Assembly: GCA_948678575.1 (NCBI GenBank)
Contig: CAPPGO010000002.1
Location: 53,697-117,696, forward strand
Direction: 5' to 3'
Length of the DNA stretch: 64,000 nucleotides
From: an uncultured Clostridia bacterium
GTDB lineage: Bacteria > Bacillota > Clostridia > TANB77 > CAG-508
The notes below the pieces were generated by a model. That model saw only the letters and a program-made list of their open reading frames with translations, had not been told where the DNA came from and did no database searches. Of this stretch, positions 17,022 to 25,817 are shown piece by piece. A program made the position numbers and the translations under genes. Every line of letters starts with the position of its first letter. The first letter of the stretch is position 1.

Positions 17022-17451
17022 ATGGAAGAAATAATTTCAAATTCGCCAGAGGAAACAATGGAGTTAGGTAAGAAAATAGCAAGTACTTTAAAAAAAGGAG
17101 ATGTAATAGTATTAACTCGGAGATTTGGGGTCTGGTAAAACAAAATTAACAGAGGGAATTCTTACATATTTTGGATTAGAGAAAGAAATATCTAGTCCAA
17201 CATTTACTATTGTTAATGAATATTATACAGATAACTTAAATATATATCATTTTGATGTTTATAGATTAGAAGAGGAAGAAGAATTTTTAAGTATAGGTGG
17301 AGAAGAGTATTTTGAAAAGGGAGTATGCATAATTGAGTGGGGAGAAATGATAGAAAATGTTTTACCTAATATTTATACTAAAATTAGTTTTTCAAGAGAC
17401 TTAAATAATGAAAATCAAAGAAGAATTATTGTTCAGAAAATTAAAAAATAA
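17022..17451 (+). CDS. tsaE: tRNA t6A threonylcarbamoyltransferase ATPase TsaE, read through CGGA
   Basis: 142 residues when CGGA 17118-17121 is read as Gly33. That glycine opens the P-loop GDLGSGKT, invariant in TsaE. Also visible are SSPTFTIVNEY (switch region), YHFDVYRL and IIEWGE near the end. TsaE works with TsaB, TsaC/Sua5 and TsaD to make t6A37 on ANN-reading tRNAs. RBS AAGGAGA precedes ATG 17022. Without recoding only a piece lacking the P-loop start would be made, and the gene is normally essential. tsaC lies elsewhere in the window at 39817. Confidence 0.93.
17118..17121 (+). other. CGGA four-base glycine codon in tsaE
   Basis: Zero frame ACT CGG AGA TTT GGG GTC TGG TAA stops after six codons. 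CGGA as Gly gives VIVLTGDLGSGKT, the family P-loop. Confidence 0.92.
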
Positions 17452-17463
17452 TAGAAAATTTGT

Positions 17464-17492
17464 TTGACAAATCAAATGTTTTGTGATAATAT
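17464..17492 (+). promoter_or_regulatory. promoter of lexA
   Basis: TTGACA (17464-17469), 17-nt spacer, TAATAT (17487-17492) between tsaE and lexA. I did not see a clear GAAC-N4-GTTC operator. Confidence 0.6.
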
Positions 17493-17524
17493 CTTTTTAG
17501 TTAATTATGAAGGAGTGATTTGTT

Positions 17525-18187
17525 ATGAGAAAGAAAGACCCAGATTCACTAAATAGAAGAGAAAAAGCAATATTAAAATTTATCGAAAAACAAGTTAAAT
17601 TAAATGGATACCCACCATCAGTTAGAGAAATAGGAAAAGCTGTTGGGTTAAAATCTACTGCAACAGTTCATGGATATATAGCATCATTAGAGAAAAAAGG
17701 ATATGTAAAAAAAGAAAGCCAAAAAGGTAGAACTTTAAAATTAATAAAAGGTGGTCTTGAAGAAGATTCAAATCAAGAAACATTTTTAAAAGAAGCATAT
17801 ACAAGCAAAGAAATGGTAGATGTTCCAGTTGTAGGAAAAATTACTGCTGGTGAACCAATTTTAGCTGTTGAAAATGTAACTGATACATTTCCTATTCCAA
17901 TCGATTTTGTAGGAAATTCAGAAAGTTTTATGCTAACAGTTAGAGGTTGTAGCATGATAGAAGCTGGAATATTAGATGGTGACTATATATTAGTAAAAAA
18001 ACAAAATTCTGCAAATAACGGAGAAATAGTTGTTGCACTTATTGGAGAAGAGGCAACAGTTAAGACTTTCTACAAAGAATCAGATCATATTAGATTACAA
18101 CCTGAAAATTCTACTATGGATCCAATAATTGTTCCAAATTGTGAAATTTTAGGAAAAGTAATTGGTGTATTTAGAAAAATGAGATAA
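17525..18187 (+). CDS. lexA: LexA repressor
   Basis: A 220-residue SOS repressor. N-terminal winged helix (about 1-70) with GYPPSVREIGKAVGLKSTAT; self-cleavage site Ala-Gly in VGKITAGEP (about 105-113); peptidase domain with Ser in GCSMIEAGI and Lys in ATVKTF. RecA-stimulated autocleavage derepresses DNA repair genes. AAGGAG precedes the ATG. It has its own promoter at 17464-17492 and a terminator shared with folC. Confidence 0.96.
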   Translation: MRKKDPDSLNRREKAILKFIEKQVKLNGYPPSVREIGKAVGLKSTATVHGYIASLEKKGYVKKESQKGRTLKLIKGGLEEDSNQETFLKEAYTSKEMVDVPVVGKITAGEPILAVENVTDTFPIPIDFVGNSESFMLTVRGCSMIEAGILDGDYILVKKQNSANNGEIVVALIGEEATVKTFYKESDHIRLQPENSTMDPIIVPNCEILGKVIGVFRKMR

Positions 18188-18213
18188 TCATATAAATGAA
18201 TAATTTATAAAAA

Positions 18214-18248
18214 TGCCCCCATTTTATTTATAAAATAGGGGTGTTTTA
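18214..18248. terminator. bidirectional terminator between lexA and folC
   Basis: Stem CCCC-ATTTTAT/ATAAAAT-A-GGGG with a bulged A, flanked by A and T runs. Confidence 0.8.
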
Positions 18249-19502
18249 TTATTTTAGTAATTTTTTTGCTTTTTCATAACTATAAAAACTTCCAATAACA
18301 AAATTAATTTCAGAGTTCATTTTTAATAATCCATTTTCAAAAGCTTCTAGTTCTAATTTATTAGAAGAATTCAAACTTTTTGCATAATCATATAATAATT
18401 GTCCTTTAAAAAATTTATTATCATCAGTTCCATTAGTAAATATAAAAGTGCTATTTTCAAATGTTTGTAGAAGTATATTCAAAATAGTTTTATAATTTTT
18501 TGTAGTAATAATAGAAACTAAGAAAGATTTACTTTCAGTTTTATATAAATTTTTTACAGTTTCTACAAAATTAATCATTGCATTTTCATTATGAGCACCA
18601 TCAAAAATTATTGTAGGATTTGCATGTATTTTTTCAAATCTGGCAGGATGAGTAATATTTTTTATACCTTCATATAAATTATTTTTAGAAATATCAAAGC
18701 CATTATTATTTAAAATTTCAATACATTTTACAACGATTGAAGCATTTTCAATTTGCTTTTTTCCTTTTAAATTGATAACTAATTTTTTATAATCTAAATA
18801 ATCAAAATATTGATAATCTCTATCAAAAGAGTAATTACTAATTTCAGTATTTTTAATAATATTTAAGTTCGAATTTTTTTCTTTACAAGTTTTTTCAATA
18901 ATTGGCAATGCAGGTTGTTCGAAGATAACTGTATTAGAATTGCTTTTTATTATTCCAGCTTTTTGAGTTGCAATTTCTTCAATAGTATTGCCCAAAATTG
19001 CAGTATGATCTAAACTAATACTCCCAAATACAGAAATTAAAGAATCAACAATATTTGTACAATCATATAAACCACCTAATCCAGTTTCTAAAATAACAAT
19101 ATCACAGTTGTTTTGTGAAAAATATAATATGGCAAGTGAAGTAAGTATTTCAAAACGAGTAACTTTTCTTCCAGTTTCTTCAAAATAATTTTGTGATAGT
19201 TTTTCAAAAGTATCTTTATATTTTAAAAATTCTGTATCAGTTATTTGAATATTGTTTATACAAATGCTTTCATTACTAACAAAGAGATGAGGAGAGATGA
19301 ATTTTCCTACCTTATAATTAGAAAGCATAAGTACTTTGTTTAACATTTCACAGATACTTCCTTTTCCATTAGTACCTGCAATATGAACAAATTTTAACTT
19401 TTTTTCCGGAGATCCTAAATTTTTCATAAGATACTGCATTGCATCTAATGTTGGATAATCCGTAGTTTGTATAAATTTTGATAAAAAATCACCTAAACTC
19501 AT
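18249..19502 (-). CDS. folC: folylpolyglutamate synthase / dihydrofolate synthase FolC
   Basis: 417 residues, normal length. ATP-binding loop HIAGTNGKGSICEML (about 41-55), ILETGLGGLYDCTN (about 137-150), SLDHTAILGNTIEEIATQKAGI and the C-terminal-domain motif IFDGAHNENA. It adds glutamates to folates, retaining them in the cell. It lies next to, and in the same direction as, the folate ECF transporter, which fits folate salvage followed by polyglutamylation. Confidence 0.95.
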   Translation of the reverse strand: MSLGDFLSKFIQTTDYPTLDAMQYLMKNLGSPEKKLKFVHIAGTNGKGSICEMLNKVLMLSNYKVGKFISPHLFVSNESICINNIQITDTEFLKYKDTFEKLSQNYFEETGRKVTRFEILTSLAILYFSQNNCDIVILETGLGGLYDCTNIVDSLISVFGSISLDHTAILGNTIEEIATQKAGIIKSNSNTVIFEQPALPIIEKTCKEKNSNLNIIKNTEISNYSFDRDYQYFDYLDYKKLVINLKGKKQIENASIVVKCIEILNNNGFDISKNNLYEGIKNITHPARFEKIHANPTIIFDGAHNENAMINFVETVKNLYKTESKSFLVSIITTKNYKTILNILLQTFENSTFIFTNGTDDNKFFKGQLLYDYAKSLNSSNKLELEAFENGLLKMNSEINFVIGSFYSYEKAKKLLK

Positions 19503-19518
19503 GACATAACTCCTTAAT

Positions 19519-19547
19519 TTGATATATTATGTAAAATATGTTATAAT
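19519..19547 (+). promoter_or_regulatory. promoter of the GC-rich orphan ORF
   Basis: TTGATA (19519-19524), 17-nt spacer, TATAAT (19542-19547). Confidence 0.6.
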
Positions 19548-19615
19548 TTATATAGTGTATAAATTTTTTTGCACTGGTCCGATTACAAGCAAAGAAATTA
19601 CAGGAGGAAAAAAAT

Positions 19616-19966
19616 ATGGACTATATTTATTCTATTCAACAGGAAAGTGACAAAGAGTTTAAGTGCCGGTTAGAAGGTGCAAACGCAGAGGCGAGAAAGG
19701 AACTGATAGAGCTTCGCGAGGGGTTCCAAAAAAGACGTAATTACATGGAAAGCACAAGCAGGAGCGATAGGTATTTCGATACCAACTCCGAGAAGGTTAC
19801 CAAAATCAAAGAATGGTATCCGCGTGTGTATTCCAGCTTGGTCTATCTGTTGCCTAACTTTATCGCAATGCCTGACCAGATGCCGAAGGCAGTATTAAAA
19901 CTTGCCAACGATTTGGTTCAGCACTGTTTGCTTCCGGATGATCAGATTCTGTTAGCTTTCTGTTAA
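19616..19966 (+). CDS. GC-rich orphan ORF, probably foreign, contains in-frame CGG
   Basis: A 116-residue protein starting after CAGGAGG, with its own promoter and terminator. Base and codon use differ sharply from all neighbours (CTG, CCG, GCG, CGC, AGG are common), indicating recent transfer. It has a CGG codon at 19667-19669 (KCRLEG). If CGGT is read as a four-base glycine here, the next triplet is TAG and only an 18-residue peptide results. I do not recognise the protein: it is soluble, with a basic central stretch (KRRNYMESTSRSDRY) and a more hydrophobic C-terminus. Confidence 0.6.
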   Translation: MDYIYSIQQESDKEFKCRLEGANAEARKELIELREGFQKRRNYMESTSRSDRYFDTNSEKVTKIKEWYPRVYSSLVYLLPNFIAMPDQMPKAVLKLANDLVQHCLLPDDQILLAFC

Positions 19967-20002
19967 AGTATTTCATGTTGATAGCAAACAAATCAAGTGG
20001 AG

Positions 20003-20040
20003 AGAGCGCATGGGCTTACCGTGTGCTCTTAACCATTTTT
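20003..20040 (+). terminator. terminator of the GC-rich orphan cassette
   Basis: Stem AGAGCGCA/TGTGCTCT with a long loop and a final T-run at 20036-20040. Confidence 0.6.
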
Positions 20041-20605
20041 ATTCAATGTAATTTTTATTTTTTAAAGTAAGTTCAATGCTATTTGTTTTCTTAAAAATTG
20101 ATGTTAGCAAAAATTTAAAAGTATATTTTATATTATCAATAGAATAGCGTTTTAATCCTTTATTTTGAAGTGAAAGCATTGATTGTTCAATTTCTCTTAA
20201 AAATATAGGTATAAAAGTAATTGCTATATTTATAAGTAAGCTTATATCAGTAGGGGATATTTTAAATATTTTCAAAGGTGTAAAAAGTTTTTCTAATGAT
20301 ATTAAAATATTTGTAGTTCCCATTTTGTAGGTAAATATGAAAGTTATATTGCATACAAGATATAATCTTACAGAAATTAATATTGATTCTTTTAAATATC
20401 CAAATAATATGTTAAAAATAAAAGTAATTGCAACAATAAAAGTTATTTTATAAAGGTTATTTAAAACACGACTAAATGGAATTTTCAAAGCAATTATTAA
20501 TATTAAATTTATAATTAGAAAACCTAATAAAGCTATCCAATTTGAAATGAAAAATATACTGGTTGTGTATAAAATAAACATTAAAAGTAAGATTAAATTT
20601 TTCAT
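20039..20605 (-). CDS. ecfT: ECF transporter transmembrane subunit EcfT, short and with degenerate coupling motifs
   Basis: 188 residues with about five membrane helices and two cytoplasmic coupling helices. EcfT proteins usually carry two Ala-Arg-Gly motifs that dock on the ATPases; here the positions read SLQNKGLKRY and ELTLKNKNY, so the canonical Arg-Gly is lost. It is shorter than typical EcfT. It overlaps ecfA by 4 nt and follows folT, indicating a dedicated folate module. Confidence 0.78.
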   Translation of the reverse strand: MKNLILLLMFILYTTSIFFISNWIALLGFLIINLILIIALKIPFSRVLNNLYKITFIVAITFIFNILFGYLKESILISVRLYLVCNITFIFTYKMGTTNILISLEKLFTPLKIFKISPTDISLLINIAITFIPIFLREIEQSMLSLQNKGLKRYSIDNIKYTFKFLLTSIFKKTNSIELTLKNKNYIE

Positions 20606-21420
20606 TTTTTTAAATCCTTTATATCAAGTTTTGAAATTAGTTCTTGAATTGATAAATCTTCTAAGTTAATATTGATTCCCGCTAGATGTAAGTGGTTAAT
20701 TAAAGATATAATGCCAGGAAATTCAAAATCTTGTAATTCAGATAAATTATCAATTAAATCTTTTTTATAAAAATCTTTTTTTATTGTTCCATGTTCAAAA
20801 ATTATTGTTCTATCACAAAGCAAAATTTCATCAATAAAGTTAGTAATGTAAATAATTGTAATTCCACTTTGCTTTAAATTTTTTAATATTGTATAAATTT
20901 GTTTTTTAGATACAGGATCTAGCATTGTAGTTGGTTCATCTAATATTAAAACTTTTGGTTGAATAGCTAGTGCACTTGCTATGGCTATTCTTTGTTTTTG
21001 ACCAAGAGATAGTTCTGTGGTATAAGAATTTTTAAAATCAAGCATATTGACTTGTTTTAAAGCTTGTTCAATTCTTATATCAATTTCACTTTTTGAAAAT
21101 CCCAAGTTTTTTAATCCAAAAGCTAAATCATCATAAACTTTATCGAATATTATTTGTGTTTCAGGATTTTGAAACACAATAGCAACATTTTTACGAATTT
21201 CTAATGTTTGTTTTTTATCTGATAAATCTAAATTATCAATTAGAATTTTTCCTTTTTTAAAACCTACTAATCCACTAATTAGTTTAGAAAATGTGGATTT
21301 TCCAGATCCATTTTTGCCAATTATTGAAATAAATTCATTATTTTCAATTTGTAAATTTATATCAGCTAAGGCAAAATCACCAGTTTTGTATTTATAGTTT
21401 AAATTTTCTATTTTAATCAT
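20602..21420 (-). CDS. ecfA: ECF transporter ATPase EcfA
   Basis: A 272-residue ATPase: Walker A GKNGSGKST (about 36-44), Q-loop VFQNPETQIIF, signature ELSLGQKQR, Walker B ILDEPTTMLD. The Q-loop form FQNPETQ is typical of energy-coupling-factor ATPases. The usual H-loop His is not obvious (the site reads IYITNFIDE), a common feature of one of the two ECF ATPases. Only one ATPase gene is present here, so it may pair with itself or with a distant partner. Confidence 0.88.
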   Translation of the reverse strand: MIKIENLNYKYKTGDFALADINLQIENNEFISIIGKNGSGKSTFSKLISGLVGFKKGKILIDNLDLSDKKQTLEIRKNVAIVFQNPETQIIFDKVYDDLAFGLKNLGFSKSEIDIRIEQALKQVNMLDFKNSYTTELSLGQKQRIAIASALAIQPKVLILDEPTTMLDPVSKKQIYTILKNLKQSGITIIYITNFIDEILLCDRTIIFEHGTIKKDFYKKDLIDNLSELQDFEFPGIISLINHLHLAGININLEDLSIQELISKLDIKDLKK

Positions 21421-21435
21421 TGTAAAATCCCTTTA

Positions 21436-21966
21436 TTATTCAAATAAAAATTTTTGAGATAATGTTTTAATATATTTTGATAAAAAGTATATTATTGCAA
21501 TTTCAATTGGAAACATTATTAATTTTGTAGCTAGACGACCAGTTAAAACAACAATAAATGCGTTTCCATAAAGTAAAGATAGCATTAAACTCATTATAGG
21601 AAGTTCAACTATCCAAAGAGTAAGGGCACAAGCAATACATAATCTGATAAGCAATTGTTTTCCATCGAAAAATTCACCTTCGTTTTTATTGTATAGACAT
21701 AATCCAAAAATTAAGCCAACAAAAGTATCTACAAGGGTAAATCCTATAAAATATTCGCCAAATGGCCAAAGTAAAGATCCAATTAAGTCACCTAGTGTTG
21801 CAATAGCACAAGAGTATTTTGGACCAAGTAAAATTCCTGCAATAGCAATAGGTAGAAAACTAAAACTAATTTGCAAGTAAAGTGTTTTGATAGAAACAAA
21901 TCTATCAAAAATGATAAGTATAGCTAGTAATAAACCAGCTAAAATAAGTTTTTTTGTTTTTGACAT
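21436..21966 (-). CDS. folT: folate-specific ECF substrate-binding membrane protein FolT
   Basis: 176 residues, six membrane helices, with a motif resembling the S-component fold (LQISFSFLPIAIAGILLGPKYS and GDLIGSLLWPFGEYF). Assignment to folate rests on family resemblance, the tetrahydrofolate riboswitch upstream and folC downstream in the same direction. RBS AAGGAGG precedes the ATG. It is the first gene of folT-ecfA-ecfT. Confidence 0.88.
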   Translation of the reverse strand: MSKTKKLILAGLLLAILIIFDRFVSIKTLYLQISFSFLPIAIAGILLGPKYSCAIATLGDLIGSLLWPFGEYFIGFTLVDTFVGLIFGLCLYNKNEGEFFDGKQLLIRLCIACALTLWIVELPIMSLMLSLLYGNAFIVVLTGRLATKLIMFPIEIAIIYFLSKYIKTLSQKFLFE

Positions 21967-21993
21967 AAAAAATACCTCCTTTATTAGAGCTTC

Positions 21994-22037
21994 TAAAAAA
22001 CATAATAAAGAAGGATAACATCCATATTCATATTATG
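21994..22037 (-). terminator. riboswitch-controlled terminator before folT
   Basis: On the minus strand CATAATA (22037-22031) pairs with TATTATG (22007-22001) and is followed by six T. It starts where the aptamer ends, so ligand-bound aptamer and terminator can be coupled. Confidence 0.7.
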
Positions 22038-22131
22038 TTAGCGGAATGCGAAAACAAATAAGCGAATGAAATTCTTGCCTCACTAACAACTTCCCGTTTA
22101 ATGAGTCTTAACTATTTGAATTCTACTCTAA
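22036..22131 (-). promoter_or_regulatory. tetrahydrofolate (THF) riboswitch aptamer
   Basis: On the minus strand the conserved blocks appear in order: AGAGTAG, GTTAAG, ACGGG, and ATTCCGCT closing the first stem. Spacing and sequence fit the THF riboswitch of Firmicutes, which sits before folT genes. It is followed by a terminator, so folate sufficiency should reduce transporter transcription. Confidence 0.85.
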
Positions 22132-22178
22132 ATCTAAAACAATGATACAAAATTTTTTTTGAAAAGTCAATACATAAG

Positions 22179-22207
22179 TTGAATAATATGTAAAATTATA
22201 GTATAAT
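22179..22207 (+). promoter_or_regulatory. promoter of mutS2, implying a leaderless or nearly leaderless mRNA
   Basis: TTGAAT (22179-22184), 17-nt spacer, TATAAT (22202-22207). Transcription should begin at about 22214-22217, at or within 3 nt of ATG 22217. No Shine-Dalgarno is present. Confidence 0.65.
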
Positions 22208-22216
22208 ATGTATATT

Positions 22217-24550
22217 ATGGATAGTAAATATTTAGAGAAATTAGATTTTAATAAAGTTTGTGAAAATTTAGAAAAATATGCTAAGACATATATTGGAAAA
22301 GATATATGTCTTAATTTGTTACCATTAGAAAGTAAAAAAGAAATTGTAAAAGCTTTAAAACAAACAACAGAGGCAAGTACTTTAATTTACAGAAAAGGAA
22401 ATCTTCCTGTTGATGAAATAGAAAATATAATACCACAAATAAAAAAATTAAATGCATCAAGTGCTCTTTCAATAAAAGAGCTATTGGATTTAGCTCATAT
22501 TTTGAAAGTTTCAAGAGAACTAAAAGAGTATTTTTCAAGTGAAGAGATAGATATGTCAGAATTTGAATATTTAAACTCTTTGTTTGAACATTTGTATATT
22601 AATGTTGGATTAGAAAATAACATATATTCTAAACTTTTAGATGAGAAAACAGTGGATGATAATGCATCTACTGTGCTTAAAAATATTCGTAAAAATTTGA
22701 GAAACAAAGAGCAAGAAATTAGAAATAAATTAAATTCATTTTTAAGAACTAAATATGTTCAAGAATCAGTAATTACAATGAGAAGTGGTCGTTTTGTAGT
22801 ACCAGTAAAAAATGAATATCGTTCAGAAGTAAAAGGATTTATTCATGATATATCTTCTAGTGGTTCAACAGTTTTTATTGAACCGGTTAGTGTATTTGAT
22901 CTAAATAATGATTTAAGTAATTTGAAAAATGATGAAAGCATCGAAATTGAAAGAATTCTTATGGAATTATCATCTTTATTTTTTGAAATTACTGATATGT
23001 TGCAAAATAATATAAATTTAATAGGAATTATAGATTTTATATTTGCCAAAGCTAAATATTCTAATGACATAGATGCTACTGAACCTATAATAAATAGTGA
23101 GAAAATTATAGATTTGAAAAGTGCATGGCATCCATTAATTGATAAGAAAATAGCTGTTAAAAATGATATGAAAATTGGAGAAGATTTTTCAAATTTAATT
23201 ATTACAGGTCCAAATACTGGTGGAAAAACAGTAACAATAAAAACTATTGGACTTCTTGTTTTAATGGCTATGAGTGGTATGCACATTCCAGCTAAGGAAG
23301 AAAGTAGTATTTTTGTTTTTGATAATATTTTTGCAGATATTGGAGATGAACAAAGTATAACAAATTCTTTAAGTACTTTTTCTTCACATATGACAACAAT
23401 TGCCAAAATTTTAGAAAATGCAACAGAACATAGTTTAGTGTTGCTTGATGAATTGGGCTCTGGAACAGATCCAGTTCAAGGATCTTGTTTAGCTATTAGT
23501 ATTTTAGAAGAGTTGAACTACAAGAATGCAATAACTATTTCTACAACACATTATCCAGAACTTAAACATTATGCATTAGTAAATGATAATTTTGAAAATG
23601 CTAGTGTAGAGTTTAATATAGATACTTTATCACCAACATATCGTTTGCTTGTTGGTGTTTCTGGAAGTAGTAATGCTTTTGATATTAGCGAAAAATTAGG
23701 AATTAATAAAAAAATAATAGATAGAGCAAATGAGCTTTTAAGTTCAGATGAAATTAATATAGAAGAATTGCTGAAAAATATATATGAAGATAAAAAAGAA
23801 ATCGAAAATGAAAAACAAAAAATAGTGGAAAATTCTAAAAAGATAGAAGAATTAAAATATAGTTTAGAAAATGATTTTTCATCTCTAAGAAAGCAAGAAC
23901 AAGATATTATAAATGATGCAAAAGTTAAAGCAAGAGATATTTTATTAGACGCAAAAGAAGAGGCAAATGATATAATAAAAGAAATAGAAAGTTCTGCAAA
24001 TACTAAGGAAACTGAACAAGCAAGAAATAAGTTGAACAAAAAAATTAAAGATTTAGCTATTACTAAAAATTATGTAGTAAAAGGTGAAATGCTAAATGCA
24101 GAAGATATTAAAAGTGGCATGGATGTTTATATTCCAGCTTTAAATCAGCAAGGAACTATTATAAGTGTAAACAAAAATAAAGCATGTGTTCAAATTGGAT
24201 TTATGAAAACATATTTTGAAGTTGGAGATTTGCAAAAAGTAGATAGAAAAATAAAAAAAGAAAAAGAGTTTAAAACTAAGAAAAATAGAGAATTTTCTGT
24301 AAAATCAATTCCAATGGAGATAAATGTTATTGGGCAAACAGTGGAAGAAGCTTGTTTTGTAGTAGATAAGTACTTAGATGATTGTGCATTAAATGGACTT
24401 GCAACAACCAGAATAGTACATGGAAAAGGAAGTGGTGCATTAAGAACAGGAATTCATAAGTTCTTAAAAACTCATCCACATGTTAAATCTTTTAGAGTAG
24501 GAACATTTGGAGAAGGTGAAATGGGAGTAACAATTGTAGAAATAAAATAG
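22217..24550 (+). CDS. mutS2: MutS2 family ATPase/nuclease
   Basis: 777 residues from ATG 22217; an ATG at 22208 abuts the -10 box and cannot lie in the transcript. Domains: N-terminal clamp/lever, ATPase with GPNTGGKTV and LLDELGSGTDP, coiled coil at about 515-620 and a C-terminal Smr domain with GQTVEEA, HGKGSGALR and FGEGEMGVT. MutS2 suppresses recombination and acts on collided ribosomes in Firmicutes. Complete, standard length, with no CGG codon. Confidence 0.95.
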   Translation: MDSKYLEKLDFNKVCENLEKYAKTYIGKDICLNLLPLESKKEIVKALKQTTEASTLIYRKGNLPVDEIENIIPQIKKLNASSALSIKELLDLAHILKVSRELKEYFSSEEIDMSEFEYLNSLFEHLYINVGLENNIYSKLLDEKTVDDNASTVLKNIRKNLRNKEQEIRNKLNSFLRTKYVQESVITMRSGRFVVPVKNEYRSEVKGFIHDISSSGSTVFIEPVSVFDLNNDLSNLKNDESIEIERILMELSSLFFEITDMLQNNINLIGIIDFIFAKAKYSNDIDATEPIINSEKIIDLKSAWHPLIDKKIAVKNDMKIGEDFSNLIITGPNTGGKTVTIKTIGLLVLMAMSGMHIPAKEESSIFVFDNIFADIGDEQSITNSLSTFSSHMTTIAKILENATEHSLVLLDELGSGTDPVQGSCLAISILEELNYKNAITISTTHYPELKHYALVNDNFENASVEFNIDTLSPTYRLLVGVSGSSNAFDISEKLGINKKIIDRANELLSSDEINIEELLKNIYEDKKEIENEKQKIVENSKKIEELKYSLENDFSSLRKQEQDIINDAKVKARDILLDAKEEANDIIKEIESSANTKETEQARNKLNKKIKDLAITKNYVVKGEMLNAEDIKSGMDVYIPALNQQGTIISVNKNKACVQIGFMKTYFEVGDLQKVDRKIKKEKEFKTKKNREFSVKSIPMEINVIGQTVEEACFVVDKYLDDCALNGLATTRIVHGKGSGALRTGIHKFLKTHPHVKSFRVGTFGEGEMGVTIVEIK

Positions 24551-24710
24551 ATATTTTATAAAAAAGAATAAACCAGAATGTCTAGAAAATTTTAACATTG
24601 ATGAGTATTGTGTGGTAATGAATTAAAAAAATGATTAAAAATTCAAATTTACTATTGACATATTTTAGTTGATAGTTTATAATAATTCTTGTCGTTAAAT
24701 ATAACGATAC

Positions 24711-24787
24711 GCGCCTTTAGCTCAGCTGGTCAGAGCAACCGGCTCATAACCGGTGGGTCCAAGGTTCGAATCCTTGAAGGCGCACCA
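24711..24787 (+). tRNA. tRNA with CAU anticodon, probably elongator tRNA-Met
   Basis: 77 nt: acceptor GCGCCTT/AAGGCGC, anticodon stem ACCGG/CCGGT with loop CTCATAA, T-arm and encoded CCA. CAU could also be the lysidine-modified Ile tRNA; the sequence alone does not settle it. Confidence 0.93.
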
Positions 24788-24803
24788 CTTTAATTTAATA
24801 TTT

Positions 24804-24889
24804 GGGCAGGTGGTCGAGTGGTTAATGGCACCAGACTGTAAATCTGGCCGCGAGAGCGTACGATGGTTCGAATCCATCTCTGCCCACCA
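24804..24889 (+). tRNA. tRNA-Tyr (GUA)
   Basis: 86 nt with a long variable arm (class II), anticodon loop CTGTAAA, encoded CCA. Confidence 0.95.
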
Positions 24890-24890
24890 A

Positions 24891-24926
24891 AACAAGCTGA
24901 ATTCTATGAAAATTCAGCTTGTTTTA
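24891..24926 (+). terminator. terminator of the tRNA-Met/tRNA-Tyr operon
   Basis: 13-bp perfect stem AACAAGCTGAATT/AATTCAGCTTGTT followed by TTA. Confidence 0.85.
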
Positions 24927-25094
24927 TTGGTTCTTTGTCAATAATTGGGGTGGATCATTTTGAAACTAAGTTGACCCTAATATTCCTTTGATTTTTATCA
25001 TTTCACTAAAAAATCTTTAAATTTTGTGTTTTTTGAACACACTTAATAAGCCTAACTCTAATTAGGATTTTTTTCAATATTAAGTTGTGTTTTT

Positions 25095-25181
25095 CTATTT
25101 CATTAGCAATATTCTTACTTTGAAGTTTTCAAAATTCCTAAATCCAAATGCTATCCTTTTTAGCGCTTTAATCGGTTCTAT
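25095..25181 (-). pseudogene. ISL3-type transposase C-terminal remnant
   Basis: The minus strand encodes IEPIKALKRIAFGFRNFENF followed by KVRILLMK and a stop, closely resembling the C-terminus of ISL3 transposases; the rest is gone. The 24927-25277 gap holds only this and AT-rich sequence. A related, more decayed copy is at 11515-11610. Confidence 0.65.
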
Positions 25182-25277
25182 AATACAACTAAGATTATAG
25201 GTTTTATATTTCACATTAACATTTTACAATAAAAAAGAATAAAATTTTATTATATAGAAAATAGAAAGAGTGATTAT

Positions 25278-25751
25278 ATGAGTAAATATAATAGACAAAA
25301 GGTATATGGATATGCGAAAAAGTGGGCATATTCTAGAAATCCAAAGTATTATAATTATGATGCAATTGGTGGGGATTGTACAAATTTTGTATCTCAGTGT
25401 ATTTTTGCAGGATGTGGTCAAATGAATTACAATAAAGGTAATGCTTGGTATTATATAAATGGTAATAATAAATCACCATCATGGACAGGAGTAGAATTTT
25501 TATATAATTTTTTACTATCTAATAAAGGTGCTGGACCATTTGGAAAAGAAACTACAATTGATAAGTTAGAAATAGGGGATATTATACAATTAAATTTTAA
25601 TGGAAATAAGTTTTCTCATACTCTTGTAGTAGTACAGAATTCTCAAAATATAATGAATACTCTGGTATCAGCACATTCAGATGATGTTTTTGGAAAACGA
25701 GTTATAGATTATAAATTTAATAATTACAGATGCATACATGTAGATTTTTAA
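25278..25751 (+). CDS. amidase-domain protein (putative cysteine amidase)
   Basis: 157 residues, like the amidase-6/CHAP-type fold: catalytic Cys in GGDCTNFVSQC (about 36-46) and His in FSHTLVVVQ (about 115). No signal peptide is visible. This domain is common in spore-forming Firmicutes. Substrate unknown, possibly peptidoglycan. Confidence 0.75.
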   Translation: MSKYNRQKVYGYAKKWAYSRNPKYYNYDAIGGDCTNFVSQCIFAGCGQMNYNKGNAWYYINGNNKSPSWTGVEFLYNFLLSNKGAGPFGKETTIDKLEIGDIIQLNFNGNKFSHTLVVVQNSQNIMNTLVSAHSDDVFGKRVIDYKFNNYRCIHVDF

Positions 25752-25817
25752 ATAATAGTTGAAAATCTGATTTTTATAATATACAATGAATTCAAATGTT
25801 GTAAGAGGAGAAAAAGG

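Noticed and set aside
22843..23406. Long minus-strand open frames inside mutS2 and other genes
   Set aside because: They are antisense shadows of well-supported genes with no start signals or recognisable domains.
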